Shown in pieces: positions 11,188 through 21,783 of a stretch of 64,000 nt of DNA (its first letter is position 1; every line of letters starts with the position of its first letter). The translations under genes were made by a program, and so were the position numbers. A model generated the notes under the pieces. That model searched no databases. It saw nothing but the letters and a program-made list of their open reading frames with translations, and had not been told where the DNA came from. Source of the DNA: Bacillus sp. F19 (lineage in GTDB: Bacteria > Bacillota > Bacilli > Bacillales > Bacillaceae); contig CP085710.1 in NCBI GenBank assembly GCA_023823795.1, positions 708,001 to 772,000 of the forward strand, given 5' to 3'.

Positions 11188-12918
11188 ATGAGTTTTGAAA
11201 AAAGCTATCAGCGCTGGAAAAGCAAAACAGATTTAGATTCAGAATTAAGACTTCTTTTATCAGATTTAGAAAATAACGATAAAGCGCGCGAGGATTGCTT
11301 TTACAAAAACTTAGAATTTGGAACAGGCGGCATGCGCGGGGAAATAGGACTTGGAATTAATCGCATGAACATATATACTGTCCGAAAAGCATCTGAAGGT
11401 CTGGCGCTTTATATTGAGTCTTTCGGCAAAGAAGCGAAAAAACGCGGAGTGGCGATTGCTTATGATTCCCGCCATAAATCACCGGAGTTTGCAATGGAAG
11501 CTGCAAAAACTCTTGCAAGCCATGGCATTCAAACATATGTCTTTGAAGAACTGCGCCCGACACCTGAGCTTTCGTTTGCTGTACGGTATCTAAACGCGTT
11601 CTCCGGCATTGTCGTCACAGCAAGCCATAATCCTCCTGAATATAACGGCTATAAAGTATACGGCGAAGACGGAGGACAATTGCCTCCTGCAGCAGCAGAT
11701 GAAGTCATCGCCAAAGTAAACGAAATTGAAGACGAACTAAGCATCCAGGTGAAGGATGAAGCAGAATTAAAAGCAGCAGGGCTTATTAAAATGATCGGAG
11801 AAGAAATTGATTCCGCTTATAATGACAAGCTTGTAACGATCTCTGTGAATCCGCAGCTATCTGAAGAAGTAGATTTGAATATTGTTTTTACTCCTCTTCA
11901 TGGTACAGCAAATAAGCCTGTTCGACGCGGCCTTGATGCACTTGGCTATAAAAATGTAACCGTTGTATCAGAGCAGGAGCTGCCTGATCCAAACTTCAGC
12001 ACAGTCAAGTCTCCAAACCCTGAGGAGCATGCAGCATTTGAGTATGCCATCCGTGACGGCAAAAAAACCAATGCGGACTTATTGATTGCAACAGATCCTG
12101 ATGCAGACCGCCTTGGAATCGCCGTGAAAAATTTAGAAGGAGAATATGTCGTTTTGACGGGCAATCAAACTGGGGCCATTCTTCTTCACTATTTATTATC
12201 CCAGAAAAAAGAAAAGGGCATCCTGCCTGCCAATGGAGTTGTTCTGAAAACCATCGTAACTTCAGAAATCGGCAGGGATGTAGCGGCGTCCTTCGGTTTA
12301 GATACAATCGATACACTGACAGGCTTTAAGTTCATCGGTGAAAAAATCAATGAATACGAGCGCACCGGTCAATATACTTTCCAATTTGGCTATGAAGAAA
12401 GCTACGGCTATTTGATTGGGGACTTTGCACGTGATAAAGATGCTGTACAAGCAGCAATCTTAGCTGTTGAAGTGGCAGCTTATTATAAAAAACAAGGCAA
12501 GACGCTTTATGAAGGTTTACTCGAAATTTTTGAGCAATACGGCTATTACCGTGAAGGACTTGAGTCATTGACACTTAAAGGGAAAGATGGAGCTGAACAG
12601 ATTCAAAGCATTTTAACTTCATTCCGCAGCAATCCTCCTCAGACGATGGGAGTTAAAAAAATTGTGACGATTGAAGATTATAAAGCAGGAACCCGCTTCA
12701 ACGCAGAAGCTAAAACGACAGAAGAGATCACGCTGCCGCCGTCTAACGTTCTTAAGTACTATTTAGAAGACGGATCATGGTTCTGCCTGCGTCCATCCGG
12801 AACGGAGCCGAAAGCGAAATTCTACTTCGGTGTAACAGGAGAAACACTTGCGGACAGCGAACAAAAGCTTGAAGCTCTTACTTCTGCCCTTATGAAAAAA
12901 GTAAACGAATTGATCTAA
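11188..12918 (+). CDS. pgcA: Alpha-phosphoglucomutase (phospho-sugar mutase)
   Basis: A 576-aa phosphohexomutase interconverting glucose 6-phosphate and glucose 1-phosphate, which feeds UDP-glucose for cell-envelope glycolipids and teichoic acid. The phosphoserine loop is [14 protein letters not shown] (about residues 143-156), the metal loop [11 protein letters not shown] (about 302-312), the sugar loop [12 protein letters not shown] (about 403) and the phosphate-binding loop [12 protein letters not shown] (about 540). Position after glpD and length match B. subtilis PgcA (YhxB). The 190-base gap upstream is AT-rich and has a TAAAAT -10-like element near 11067. A GGAGGT ribosome site precedes the ATG. 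Confidence 0.95.
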   Translation: MSFEKSYQRWKSKTDLDSELRLLLSDLENNDKAREDCFYKNLEFGTGGMRGEIGLGINRMNIYTVRKASEGLALYIESFGKEAKKRGVAIAYDSRHKSPEFAMEAAKTLASHGIQTYVFEELRPTPELSFAVRYLNAFSGIVVTASHNPPEYNGYKVYGEDGGQLPPAAADEVIAKVNEIEDELSIQVKDEAELKAAGLIKMIGEEIDSAYNDKLVTISVNPQLSEEVDLNIVFTPLHGTANKPVRRGLDALGYKNVTVVSEQELPDPNFSTVKSPNPEEHAAFEYAIRDGKKTNADLLIATDPDADRLGIAVKNLEGEYVVLTGNQTGAILLHYLLSQKKEKGILPANGVVLKTIVTSEIGRDVAASFGLDTIDTLTGFKFIGEKINEYERTGQYTFQFGYEESYGYLIGDFARDKDAVQAAILAVEVAAYYKKQGKTLYEGLLEIFEQYGYYREGLESLTLKGKDGAEQIQSILTSFRSNPPQTMGVKKIVTIEDYKAGTRFNAEAKTTEEITLPPSNVLKYYLEDGSWFCLRPSGTEPKAKFYFGVTGETLADSEQKLEALTSALMKKVNELI

Positions 12919-12939
12919 TAAGGAAGCTATTTTAAAAAA

Positions 12940-12980
12940 TGCAGCTGGAAAAGGTGATGGTCTTTTTCAGCTGTTTTAAT
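12940..12980 (+). terminator. Terminator of pgcA
   Basis: CAGCTGGAAAAGG pairs with the TTTTTCAGCTG arm and a TTTTAAT tail follows. Confidence 0.8.
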
Positions 12981-13309
12981 GGGAAAGAGGTTTTATCATC
13001 TCATCTGATGTCGGAAGATACACGATTGCAAATGGTTCAGCGTATACAGCGACTAAATATGCGGTTCAAGGCTTTTCAGGCTCACTGGCTCAGGAAGTGC
13101 GCGAATACGGCATTCGCGTAGGCACAATCAATCCAGGCATGGTCGATTCCTATTTCAACAATGGAGTACAGGGCGCGGAGGAGAAAAAAGACTGGCTTAA
13201 AGGAAAAGACATTGCAGACGCAGTTGTCTATATGGCAAGCGCGCCAAAGCATATGATCATTGATGAAATTGTCGTTCATCCGCTTGTACAGCAATATCCG
13301 ATTTCGTGA
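12980..13309 (+). pseudogene. 3' fragment of a short-chain dehydrogenase/reductase gene
   Basis: About 109 in-frame codons encode only the C-terminal half of a classical SDR enzyme: the catalytic-serine region FIISSDVGRYT, the YxxxK catalytic pair in YTATKYAVQGFS, and the post-catalytic GIRVGTINPGMVD. The N-terminal NAD(P)-binding half is absent: an in-frame stop and the pgcA terminator lie directly upstream, and there is no start or ribosome site. It is therefore a truncated remnant. The neighbouring terminator at 13312 may have belonged to the original gene. Confidence 0.85.
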
Positions 13310-13311
13310 AA

Positions 13312-13335
13312 TCCGCTGATTCAGCGGTTTTTTTT
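13312..13335 (+). terminator. Terminator after the SDR remnant
   Basis: CCGCTGA-TTCAGCGG stem directly followed by T8. Confidence 0.85.
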
Positions 13336-13687
13336 TACGTTAAGATATTGATGCTACTTGAAATTTTTTCTGATTTCTAATTCTAACACTAGTGCGGGAA
13401 CCCATATTCACACAGGATCAGGCCCTTTCTATAAGGATTTGACATTTGGCATTTTAGTTGCTGCTCAGATGAAGTTCAACAAACTTGAAGTTCTATAGCG
13501 TAAAATGCAGTTTTATCAGTGAAAGTAATGATTTTATCAGTTTTACCGCAAAAACATGATTAGGGAAAACATATTATCCAGCCCAATTCTCCATCTAAAG
13601 TCTGAGAAAAAATCAGTCACATTGAGAAGGCAGCAAAAGGGGAAACGCTGATATACTATCAATATAAACACTGTGAAGGAGAAAGAT
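13336..13687. other. Intergenic region upstream of yhcY
   Basis: About 350 bases without a convincing gene. A TATACT element (13652-13657) about 30 bases upstream of yhcY could be a -10 box, but no good -35 box is correctly spaced. Confidence 0.4.
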
Positions 13688-14809
13688 ATGTCCAACGATG
13701 AAAAACGCATTTTGGAACTGCAGACGCTAAAGACAATCGCTGAAACACTTAATCAGTCAAATGATCTCGAACAAATGCTTGATGACGTTCTTAAGAAGCT
13801 TCTTCACGTAACGGGACTCGAAACAGGCTGGATCTTTCTTATTGATTCAGATAAACAATATCGATTAGCTGCGGACCAGCTGCTTCCGCCTGCACTTGAA
13901 ACAGAACATAAAAAAGCAATGTGCAGAGGGGATTGCTGGTGCATCGATAAATTTGCGGACGGCCGTTTAAACAAGGCTGCAAATATCATAAACTGCAAAC
14001 GTTTAGAAGACGCGGAGCAATTTGAATGGGGCGAAACGAATGAAATTACCCATCATGCTACCGTTCCGCTTAGAACGGGGAATGAAAAAATCGGATTATT
14101 AAATGTTGCTTCTCCAAATAAAACTAATTTCTCGACCGAAGAGCTTGCCTTGCTCGAAGCTGTTGCTTTACAAATAGGGACTGCCATGAAACGGATGAAG
14201 CTTGTTGAAAACGAACAGCATCTTGCTCTAATTGCGGAGCGGAACAGGCTGGCACAGGATTTGCATGATTCCGTCAATCAGCTTCTCTTTTCAATTATGC
14301 TGACAGCAAGAGGTTCAAAGGAATTGACAGAAGATCAACAGATGAAAGAGATGCTGTCATATGTTCAAGATCTCTCACAGGAGGCTCTTTCAGAAATGAG
14401 GGCTTTAATCTGGCAGCTTAGACCTCAAGGGCTGGAAAATGGGATTGCATCAGCGCTGATGAATTACGCGAAAGTATTGGGCCTAGAGCTTGAAACGGAT
14501 ATTCAGGGTGTTCAAACTCTCCCGTGTGATGCAGAGGAAGCCTTGTGGAGAATCGGTCAGGAAGCGTTAAATAATTGTAAAAAGCATGCACAAATAAAAA
14601 CTGCTGCCATTCGCATACACCGTTCGAAAAATGAGGTAATCATGACAATTAAAGACCAGGGAGCAGGTTTTTCTTACAATGAAAAATTGCCGCTGCCTTC
14701 AATGGGGCTTCAGGGAATGAAAAATCGCGTCCAAAAATTAAACGGCACATTTCAAATAACCGCCGGAATAAATAGAGGCACGGAAATAGAAGTGAAAATA
14801 CCAATTTAA
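13688..14809 (+). CDS. yhcY: GAF-domain sensor histidine kinase (NarX/LiaS-type)
   Basis: A soluble kinase of about 373 aa. An N-terminal GAF domain (about residues 20-165) is followed by a HisKA_3 dimerisation helix with phospho-acceptor His in RNRLAQDLHDSVNQ (about 190-203), and an HATPase domain with N box GQEALNNCKKHA and G box GLQGMKNRV. The GAF domain has several cysteines (CRGDCWC, INCK), which could bind metal or a redox cofactor. The ATG at 13688 has AAGGAG six bases upstream; the GTG at 13673 lacks one. It partners YhcZ, 12 bases downstream. Confidence 0.93.
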   Translation: MSNDEKRILELQTLKTIAETLNQSNDLEQMLDDVLKKLLHVTGLETGWIFLIDSDKQYRLAADQLLPPALETEHKKAMCRGDCWCIDKFADGRLNKAANIINCKRLEDAEQFEWGETNEITHHATVPLRTGNEKIGLLNVASPNKTNFSTEELALLEAVALQIGTAMKRMKLVENEQHLALIAERNRLAQDLHDSVNQLLFSIMLTARGSKELTEDQQMKEMLSYVQDLSQEALSEMRALIWQLRPQGLENGIASALMNYAKVLGLELETDIQGVQTLPCDAEEALWRIGQEALNNCKKHAQIKTAAIRIHRSKNEVIMTIKDQGAGFSYNEKLPLPSMGLQGMKNRVQKLNGTFQITAGINRGTEIEVKIPI

Positions 14810-14821
14810 GGGGGCATGAAC

Positions 14822-16006
<1,185 letters not shown>

Positions 16007-16007
<1 letters not shown>

Positions 16008-16034
16008 AATGGAGGGGATTCCCTCCATTTTTTA
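16007..16034 (+). terminator. Terminator of azr
   Basis: AAAATGGAGGG-gatt-CCCTCCATTTTTT, a near-perfect stem with T-run. Confidence 0.92.
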
Positions 16035-16054
16035 TTTGAGCAGAGCTATTTATT

Positions 16055-16104
16055 CGATTCCATTTTCTAGCTTCTCCGCCTAACAAGTCGGTTCCGCTTT
16101 TCTA
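16055..16104. repeat. Dispersed intergenic repeat, copy C (short)
   Basis: Contains the cctaacaagtcggttccgctttt type of right-end block seen in copies A and D. It borders the 3' end of yhdB. Confidence 0.45.
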
Positions 16105-16353
16105 TGTCAAATAAGCATACTCCGCATCTTCTAACTCATGTCCTGTTTCTACTGCGTGATCGATATAGCGAAGGAGTGAATATAATTTCTTTTCGACTTC
16201 TCCGTAATTGTTTTCGAAATTGTATGCGTGCAGGAACTGCTCAATCCGTTTTGAGAGCATATCATCTTTTGTGCGCACCATCAAAATCAAAAGATTATCC
16301 CACTGTGATCGGTGAGTATAATATAAGGCTTTGTCGTAATCGACTGTCTCCAC
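16102..16353 (-). CDS. yhdB: YhdB-family conserved hypothetical protein
   Basis: An 83-aa protein beginning VETVDYDKALYYTHRSQWD, which aligns with the remembered start of B. subtilis YhdB. The GTG at 16353 has GGGAGG seven bases upstream. The longer open frame to 16440 would add 29 residues without a ribosome site and is rejected. The protein is soluble and charged, with no known domain. It is convergent with azr, keeping the yhdA-yhdB neighbourhood of B. subtilis. Function unknown. Confidence 0.85.
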   Translation of the reverse strand: METVDYDKALYYTHRSQWDNLLILMVRTKDDMLSKRIEQFLHAYNFENNYGEVEKKLYSLLRYIDHAVETGHELEDAEYAYLT

Positions 16354-16545
16354 AAACATTCCTCCCTTTAAGGAGATATGTTTATTTTGTGTGAAACGGG
16401 CAATGATTTTCTGTGTAAAAGTTGGAGGACCTTTGCTCATCAGCTTGGAAGTGTTTCCCCGGGATAATTGTTCTGTAAGCGGCTCATAAACATCTTTGTT
16501 CAGGAGAAGAATAATGATTAATCACCTTATTAGGAAGTGTAAAGA

Positions 16546-17250
16546 ATGGATTTTTTTCATGGTCAGGAAACTCTTACATCCATTCAATGGATTCTGAGAG
16601 CAGTTTTTGCTTTTTTCTTTTTAGCCTTATCCGCTAAAGTCATGGGCCAGAGATCGATTGCCCAGCTGCGGCTCCTTGATTTCGTGATTGCACTCATTAT
16701 TGGCAATATCATGGCTCATCCGCTTTCTGATGAAGGACTTGGACTAAAAGGTTCAACAATCACGATGACCGTTTTAATTATTTTGTATGCAGCGGGCGTA
16801 TTTATCAGTCTAAAGTGGCATGCGTTTCGCATATTTCTTGATCCACCCGCTTTTCCTTTAATCACAAATGGCAAGATCTTTTATAAAAACTTGAAAAAAG
16901 CAAGATTAACCATTGAAGATTTGCTTTCGGAGCTTAGGAAACAGCAGATTGAAGATCCTGAAAAAGTTGCCGCAGCCCTTTTCGAATCAGACGGCAGGAT
17001 TTCCTGTTTTTTAAAAGCGGATCATCAAACCGTTACGAATCTTGATCTGAATTTAGCCCCGGCTCCTTTCGATCTACCTGCAACCATCATCAGAGAAGGC
17101 AGCATAAATAAGCAAGAACTTCAGCGTTTTGGGAAGGATGAAGAATGGCTGGTCACTGAACTTAAAACCGTTCACCAAAAAAAAGTGAATGAAATTCTCC
17201 TTGCCATTATGGATCAGAAGGGCAGTCTGAGGGTGTTTCTATATTCATAA
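16546..17250 (+). CDS. DUF421-family membrane protein (YetF/YrbG type)
   Basis: A 234-aa protein with three N-terminal transmembrane helices (about residues 15-33, 45-62, 70-90) followed by a soluble DUF421 region; the segment AKVMGQRSIAQLRLLDFVIALIIGN is the family hallmark. Paralogues are numerous in Bacillus and some have spore-related expression, but the biochemical role is not established. It stands alone between yhdB (divergent) and the catabolic island. Confidence 0.85.
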   Translation: MDFFHGQETLTSIQWILRAVFAFFFLALSAKVMGQRSIAQLRLLDFVIALIIGNIMAHPLSDEGLGLKGSTITMTVLIILYAAGVFISLKWHAFRIFLDPPAFPLITNGKIFYKNLKKARLTIEDLLSELRKQQIEDPEKVAAALFESDGRISCFLKADHQTVTNLDLNLAPAPFDLPATIIREGSINKQELQRFGKDEEWLVTELKTVHQKKVNEILLAIMDQKGSLRVFLYS

Positions 17251-17331
17251 TGTCTCCTTTAAAAAACTTTAAATGAAATACAAAATTTTTAAAAAAATGG
17301 ACATACCAATAAAAATCCGGTTTTACTAATA

Positions 17332-17351
17332 ATATGTAACCGGTTACATAT
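17332..17351. promoter_or_regulatory. Perfect 20-bp palindrome, likely LacI-type operator
   Basis: ATATGTAACCGGTTACATAT is an exact inverted repeat with the central CG typical of LacI/GalR operators. It lies 42 bases upstream of the first gene of the catabolic island, in the promoter zone, and the island encodes a LacI-family regulator (25648). I infer that this protein binds here. Confidence 0.8.
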
Positions 17352-17392
17352 ATTTGGTAGTGCATAAAAAATTGAATTTCAAGGGGGATGGC

Positions 17393-18748
17393 ATGAGCAA
17401 AGAAATCCGGATTTTGTCACCATGCGGCATGCTTGGATACGGTTTTCCGCTTGAGAGCTTTCAGAATGGCATGAAAAAGAAGCCTCATGCGATTGTTGTG
17501 GATGCCGGTTCTACAGATGCAGGACCGCATAAATTGGGGGCAGGTGTCGGCATCGTTTCAAAAAGGGCTGCGAAAAAAGATCTGAAGATCCTCATTTCTG
17601 CTGCTTTGGACAATCACATTCCTCTTATCGTCGGTTCAGCGGGAGGAGCTGGTGCAAAACCTCATGTTGAATGGACATTGGATATAATGGATGAAGTCCT
17701 GTCAAATAAGAAAACCAGGCCTAAAGTTGGTGTCATTTGGGCGGATTTTGATAAATCGTACATCAGTCATGCCCTTAATGAGGGGAGAATGGAGAAAATG
17801 AGTCCGAATGTGCCCGATTTAACTCATCTTTCTTTAACTGAAACTCATTCAATTGTTGCCCAGATGGGACATGAACCCATTTTAGAAGCGCTTCATCAGG
17901 AGTGTGATCTTATCATTTGCGGGAGAGCGTTTGATCCATCTCCGTTTGCGGCTGTTGGCATTTTTCACGGCATGGATGCAGGCCTTTCTTATCACTTAGG
18001 AAAAATATTAGAATGCGGTGCCTTATGCGCTGAACCTGGAACGACGAAGGATTGTATTCTCGGTACAGTTAAAGAAAGCTCGTTTACTGTTCAGGCTTTA
18101 AATCCAATCAGAAAATGCAGTACAACAAGCGTGGCAGCTCATACCTTTTATGAAAAAGATCATCCTTATCTACTCCATGGTCCGGGATTTTTATTGGATT
18201 TATCTCAGTGTGAGTTTAAAAATGCAGGCGAGGATTTAATTGAAGTATCAGGCAGTAAATATGTTCCTTCAAAGGATTACCGTGTGAAGCTTGAAGGAGC
18301 GAGAGTGAAAGCATACAGAACATTTGTCCTTGCAGGGGTTCGTGATCCGGTTTTACTTAAAAATATCGAAAGAATTGAAGCGTCTGTAAAAGAAGAAGTA
18401 ATGAGCCATTATAGGGATATCCCTGAACATACTTATCAAATCAACTTTTACCACTATGGAAAAAATGCCGTATTAGGAGAAAGTGAGAGCGAACCCTTTT
18501 CAGGTCATGAAATTGGTCTTGTATTTGAGGTTGTCGCAGATACTCAAGAAGCAGCAAGCAGCATATGTGCAACGCTGCGCTCCACTTTTTTGCACTACGG
18601 CTATGAAGGAAGAAAGTCGACAGCCGGGAATCTGGCCTTTCCTTTTGCTCCAAGCGATATTGAGTTTGGACCTGTATATGAGTTCTCAATCTATCATCTT
18701 ATGAAACTGAATAAAGGTGAGATGCCGTTTCAATTGGAGGTTCTATGA
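17393..18748 (+). CDS. AtuA-like (DUF1446) family protein
   Basis: A 451-aa soluble protein related to the DUF1446/AtuA family. Glycine-rich segments typical of it include VVDAGSTDAGPHKLGAG and VGSAGGAGAKPHVEW. AtuA itself was linked genetically to acyclic terpene use, but the reaction of the family is not known. The ATG at 17393 has AAGGGGG five bases upstream; the TTG at 17354 has none. The stop overlaps the start of the DUF4387 gene by four bases (ATGA), so the two are translationally coupled and may form a complex. First gene of the island operon. Confidence 0.82.
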   Translation: MSKEIRILSPCGMLGYGFPLESFQNGMKKKPHAIVVDAGSTDAGPHKLGAGVGIVSKRAAKKDLKILISAALDNHIPLIVGSAGGAGAKPHVEWTLDIMDEVLSNKKTRPKVGVIWADFDKSYISHALNEGRMEKMSPNVPDLTHLSLTETHSIVAQMGHEPILEALHQECDLIICGRAFDPSPFAAVGIFHGMDAGLSYHLGKILECGALCAEPGTTKDCILGTVKESSFTVQALNPIRKCSTTSVAAHTFYEKDHPYLLHGPGFLLDLSQCEFKNAGEDLIEVSGSKYVPSKDYRVKLEGARVKAYRTFVLAGVRDPVLLKNIERIEASVKEEVMSHYRDIPEHTYQINFYHYGKNAVLGESESEPFSGHEIGLVFEVVADTQEAASSICATLRSTFLHYGYEGRKSTAGNLAFPFAPSDIEFGPVYEFSIYHLMKLNKGEMPFQLEVL

Positions 18749-19056
18749 CAACTTTAGGAGAATACTCAAAGGTGCTTAGAAGCAAAAACTCCGGTCCATT
18801 TGAAATCACGCTGGATGTTTTATTTTGCAAAAGCGATGATTATTTTCATGTGAAGCATTCAAACAAAATCACCGGGGACGCTATTTGCAGGCTCTATCGT
18901 CTTAAAGCGGAGGAGCTGAAGCATATCGTTTTTTTTGATCAGGCGCTTGGATTCAAGATTACCTTTTTCAGAAGCCATTCGTCCGGATCTGTGTTTGACC
19001 GCGATGTGTATGGTGCGCAGCAGCATGCCCCATTAATGAATCTTGAAATAGATTAG
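18745..19056 (+). CDS. DUF4387-family protein
   Basis: A 103-aa soluble protein of the DUF4387 type, a family that as I recall sits next to AtuA/DUF1446 genes, sometimes fused to them. Its start overlaps the preceding stop by four bases. There is no visible catalytic motif; conserved-looking segments are RSKNSGPFEITLDVLF and FDRDVYGAQQHAPL. It probably acts as the small subunit of the AtuA-like protein, which is inferred from coupling only. Confidence 0.78.
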   Translation: MTTLGEYSKVLRSKNSGPFEITLDVLFCKSDDYFHVKHSNKITGDAICRLYRLKAEELKHIVFFDQALGFKITFFRSHSSGSVFDRDVYGAQQHAPLMNLEID

Positions 19057-19067
19057 GAGATTTGACT

Positions 19068-19970
19068 ATGAATAAAATAGCGGTCATTGGCAGTTTAAAT
19101 ATGGACCTGGTTGCCGTAACAGATATTTCTCCTAAAATGGGAGAAACCGTAATAGGGAAGGATTTTCATATGTTTCCCGGCGGAAAGGGAGCCAATCAGG
19201 CAACCGCAGCTGCTAGGCTCGGCGGCTCAGTCAAGCTTTTTGGAACGCTTGGAGACGATCAGCACGGAAAGTTTCTGCTTCATCAATTAGAAAACAATAA
19301 GGTAGATGGATCAAGCATTCAAATGCGGCGCGATGCACCGACCGGCTGCGCAATAATTGAAATCTGCGAGGCTCAAAACCGGATCATCGTTGTCCCGGGT
19401 GCAAATGCAAAAACGGATGAAGCTTATTTGCAGAAAAAAATAGATGATCTTTTAGAAGCTGATGTCATCTTAATTTCAATGGAGATTCCGATGCAGCCGA
19501 TAGAATACATCATCAAAGAGCTTGCCGATCACGGAAAAATCATTATTCTGAATCCTGCCCCGGCTGTTCCATTATCTGATGAGATAATCAGCCTTTGCAC
19601 ATACTTGATTCCAAATGAACATGAAGCAAAAATTATTTTTAACAGCAAGTATGAAGAAGCTGAGGCTTTGAAAAAGTATCCAAATAAGCTCCTAATTACA
19701 AAAGGAGAACAAGGCGTCACCTGCTTCAATGGACAGGAAATGGAAACTGTCCAGGCCATCAAAGTAAATCCAGTTGATTCAACAGGTGCAGGTGATACGT
19801 TTGCAGGTGCATTTTCTTACGCGATTTCAGAGGAAAAGCCTCTAAAAGAATGTATTCAATTTGCGGTGATCGCTGCAGGCTTAAGCGTTGAAAAACGAGG
19901 GGCGCAGAGCGGGATGCCGACCGCAGCAGAAGTAAAAGAATATTGCAGCAGGGCTGCTGATGATGATTAA
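19068..19970 (+). CDS. rbsK: PfkB-family carbohydrate kinase, ribokinase-like
   Basis: A 300-aa PfkB kinase resembling ribokinase: N-terminal sugar-binding GSLNMDLV and the signature FPGGKGANQATAAARLGG (about residues 36-53), and the C-terminal catalytic DSTGAGDTFAGAF with the base aspartate. It should phosphorylate a released pentose such as ribose. The ATG at 19068 has AGGAGA seven bases upstream, better than the TTG at 19062. It overlaps the downstream permease start by about 11 bases. The symbol is given for the family resemblance; another sugar is possible. Confidence 0.85.
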   Translation: MNKIAVIGSLNMDLVAVTDISPKMGETVIGKDFHMFPGGKGANQATAAARLGGSVKLFGTLGDDQHGKFLLHQLENNKVDGSSIQMRRDAPTGCAIIEICEAQNRIIVVPGANAKTDEAYLQKKIDDLLEADVILISMEIPMQPIEYIIKELADHGKIIILNPAPAVPLSDEIISLCTYLIPNEHEAKIIFNSKYEEAEALKKYPNKLLITKGEQGVTCFNGQEMETVQAIKVNPVDSTGAGDTFAGAFSYAISEEKPLKECIQFAVIAAGLSVEKRGAQSGMPTAAEVKEYCSRAADDD

Positions 19971-20862
19971 ACAAAAATTAGCGCTCATGCGCAAAGACTG
20001 GGTATTATACCTCATGATTTTCCCTGCCCTCCTGTACTTTGCTGTCTTCCATATTGTGCCTTTGATCGGCATGAAGCTTGCGTTTCAGGATTACAGGATT
20101 ATTGGTGACAATGTGTGGGTTGGCATGAAGCATTTTAATGTCCTGTTTGATTCACCGGCGTTTTTCTCCGTGCTGAAAAATACGATCATCATCAGTACGA
20201 TGAAAATCATTTTTGTCTTTCCAATTCCCATTATTCTTTCTCTTCTCATCAACGAGGTGAGAAACATGCCTTACCGGAAATATGTTCAGTCGATTGTTTA
20301 TTTGCCTCATTTCCTGTCGTGGGTTGTCATAGCAGGGATTTGGATCAGTCTGCTGAGCCCTGTAGACGGCGGAGTGAACGTAATCAGGAATTTCTTTCAG
20401 CTGCCTTCGCTTGACTACATGACAAGCAAGGATCAAATACGCTGGGTGCTCGTCTTTTCTGAAATGTGGAGAAGCGCCGGCTGGGACTCGATTATCTATT
20501 TAGCGGCGATAATGAAAATCAGTCCTTCCCTGTATGAAGCGGCACGCATGGATGGAGCATCTGGCCTGCAGCAAATGAGGTATATTACGCTGCCTGAAAT
20601 GAGCAATACGATCATTACGGTCTTTATTCTGAATTTAGGTTTCTTTATGAATGCAGGCTTTGATCAGGTATTTAACTTTATGAATGATTCCGTTATCAGC
20701 GTTGTCGATATTCTGGACACATATGTATACAGAATCGGAATTCTGAACGGTCAGTATGCTTACGCTACAGCAGCGAGTCTCTTCAAAGGCGTAATTGGGG
20801 TCGTTCTTATTTTCGGCACTCATTTCCTTGCAAAACGGCTGACCGGGAAAGGGGTATGGTGA
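19960..20862 (+). CDS. CUT1 ABC sugar transporter permease, LplB type
   Basis: A 300-aa inner-membrane permease with six helices. The EAA loop is YEAARMDGASGLQQMRYITLPEM (about residues 191-213), where an ATPase docks. The segment MIFPALLYFAVFHIVPLIGMKLAFQDY is typical of the LplB/YtcP class of oligosaccharide importers. The start overlaps the kinase gene. It forms a pair with the next permease. No ATPase gene is in the island; in Bacillus such importers commonly borrow the shared ATPase MsmX. Confidence 0.9.
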   Translation: MMIKQKLALMRKDWVLYLMIFPALLYFAVFHIVPLIGMKLAFQDYRIIGDNVWVGMKHFNVLFDSPAFFSVLKNTIIISTMKIIFVFPIPIILSLLINEVRNMPYRKYVQSIVYLPHFLSWVVIAGIWISLLSPVDGGVNVIRNFFQLPSLDYMTSKDQIRWVLVFSEMWRSAGWDSIIYLAAIMKISPSLYEAARMDGASGLQQMRYITLPEMSNTIITVFILNLGFFMNAGFDQVFNFMNDSVISVVDILDTYVYRIGILNGQYAYATAASLFKGVIGVVLIFGTHFLAKRLTGKGVW

Positions 20863-20871
20863 GGAATTCCT

Positions 20872-21750
20872 ATGAAAACATTGAAACTGTCTAAAATCCT
20901 GCTTTACTCAGTCTTATTTTTAATAACGCTTACAATGATTATTCCAATTGTGAATTTGCTTGCCATGTCTCTTACAGCACCTGAGAATGCTCACAAAATG
21001 ACGGGGCTTTCTCTGATTCCGAAAGGATTTTCGCTGATTAATTATCAAATTCTTCTGTCCAATCCGCTTATCGTGAAAAGTTTGTTCAATTCAATTTTCA
21101 TTACTGTTTCGGGTACTTTGCTGAATCTTCTTCTTACTGCACTGGCAGCCTATGTTTTAACAAGAAAAAGGCTTGCCGGCAGAAAGTTTTTTATGGTCAT
21201 CCTGATTTTGATCATGGTTTTTGAGCCGGGCTTAATACCTGAATATTTAGTTGTAAAGGATCTTGGACTGCTTGATTCCTATTTATCTCTTATTCTCTAT
21301 AAAGCCATCAATGTCTATTACTTGTTTATTATGATGCGATTTTTTGAAGATGTGCCCGAAAGCATACTCGAAGCAGCGAGAATCGACGGAGCAGGTCACA
21401 TGAATATATTTTTCAGAATTATGCTGCCGCTGTCAAAGCCGGCACTTGCAACGCTGGGCTTATTTTACGCCGTCTTTCATTGGAACGAATTTTTCAGAGC
21501 GTCCATTTATCTTACGGACCCGGGAAAATGGCCTCTGCAGCTTGTTCTCAGGCAATTCGTTGTTGAACGGGATAATGCTTCATTAGTCGGAGTACAGACC
21601 CTTTTAGAGTACAAAAGTGTGGCCAATCTTGATTTTGGCTCGCTGCAGGCAGGTACGATTATGCTTGCCATAGTACCCCTCTTAATCATGTATCCCTTCA
21701 TTCTGAAGTTTTATGCAAAGGGTGCATTAGAGGGTGGAGTAAAGGATTAG
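20872..21750 (+). CDS. CUT1 ABC sugar transporter permease, LplC/YtcP type
   Basis: A 292-aa second permease with six helices. Its EAA loop reads LEAARIDGAGHMNIFFRIMLPLSKPAL (about residues 165-191), the standard MalG-like ATPase contact. The C-terminus ends with YPFILKFYAKGALEGGVKD, the usual ending of this subfamily. It lies ten bases after the first permease and 33 bases before the solute-binding lipoprotein; the three genes make one importer. Confidence 0.92.
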   Translation: MKTLKLSKILLYSVLFLITLTMIIPIVNLLAMSLTAPENAHKMTGLSLIPKGFSLINYQILLSNPLIVKSLFNSIFITVSGTLLNLLLTALAAYVLTRKRLAGRKFFMVILILIMVFEPGLIPEYLVVKDLGLLDSYLSLILYKAINVYYLFIMMRFFEDVPESILEAARIDGAGHMNIFFRIMLPLSKPALATLGLFYAVFHWNEFFRASIYLTDPGKWPLQLVLRQFVVERDNASLVGVQTLLEYKSVANLDFGSLQAGTIMLAIVPLLIMYPFILKFYAKGALEGGVKD

Positions 21751-21783
21751 AAAGGCAAATTCATGATATAAAGGAGAATGGCA

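Noticed and set aside
12939-13121. Plus-strand 60-codon frame after pgcA
   Set aside because: It starts inside the pgcA terminator and is out of frame with the recognisable SDR remnant.
16354-16440. N-terminal extension of YhdB to 112 aa
   Set aside because: No ribosome site precedes the longer start, and the GTG at 16353 has GGGAGG at proper distance and matches the homologue.
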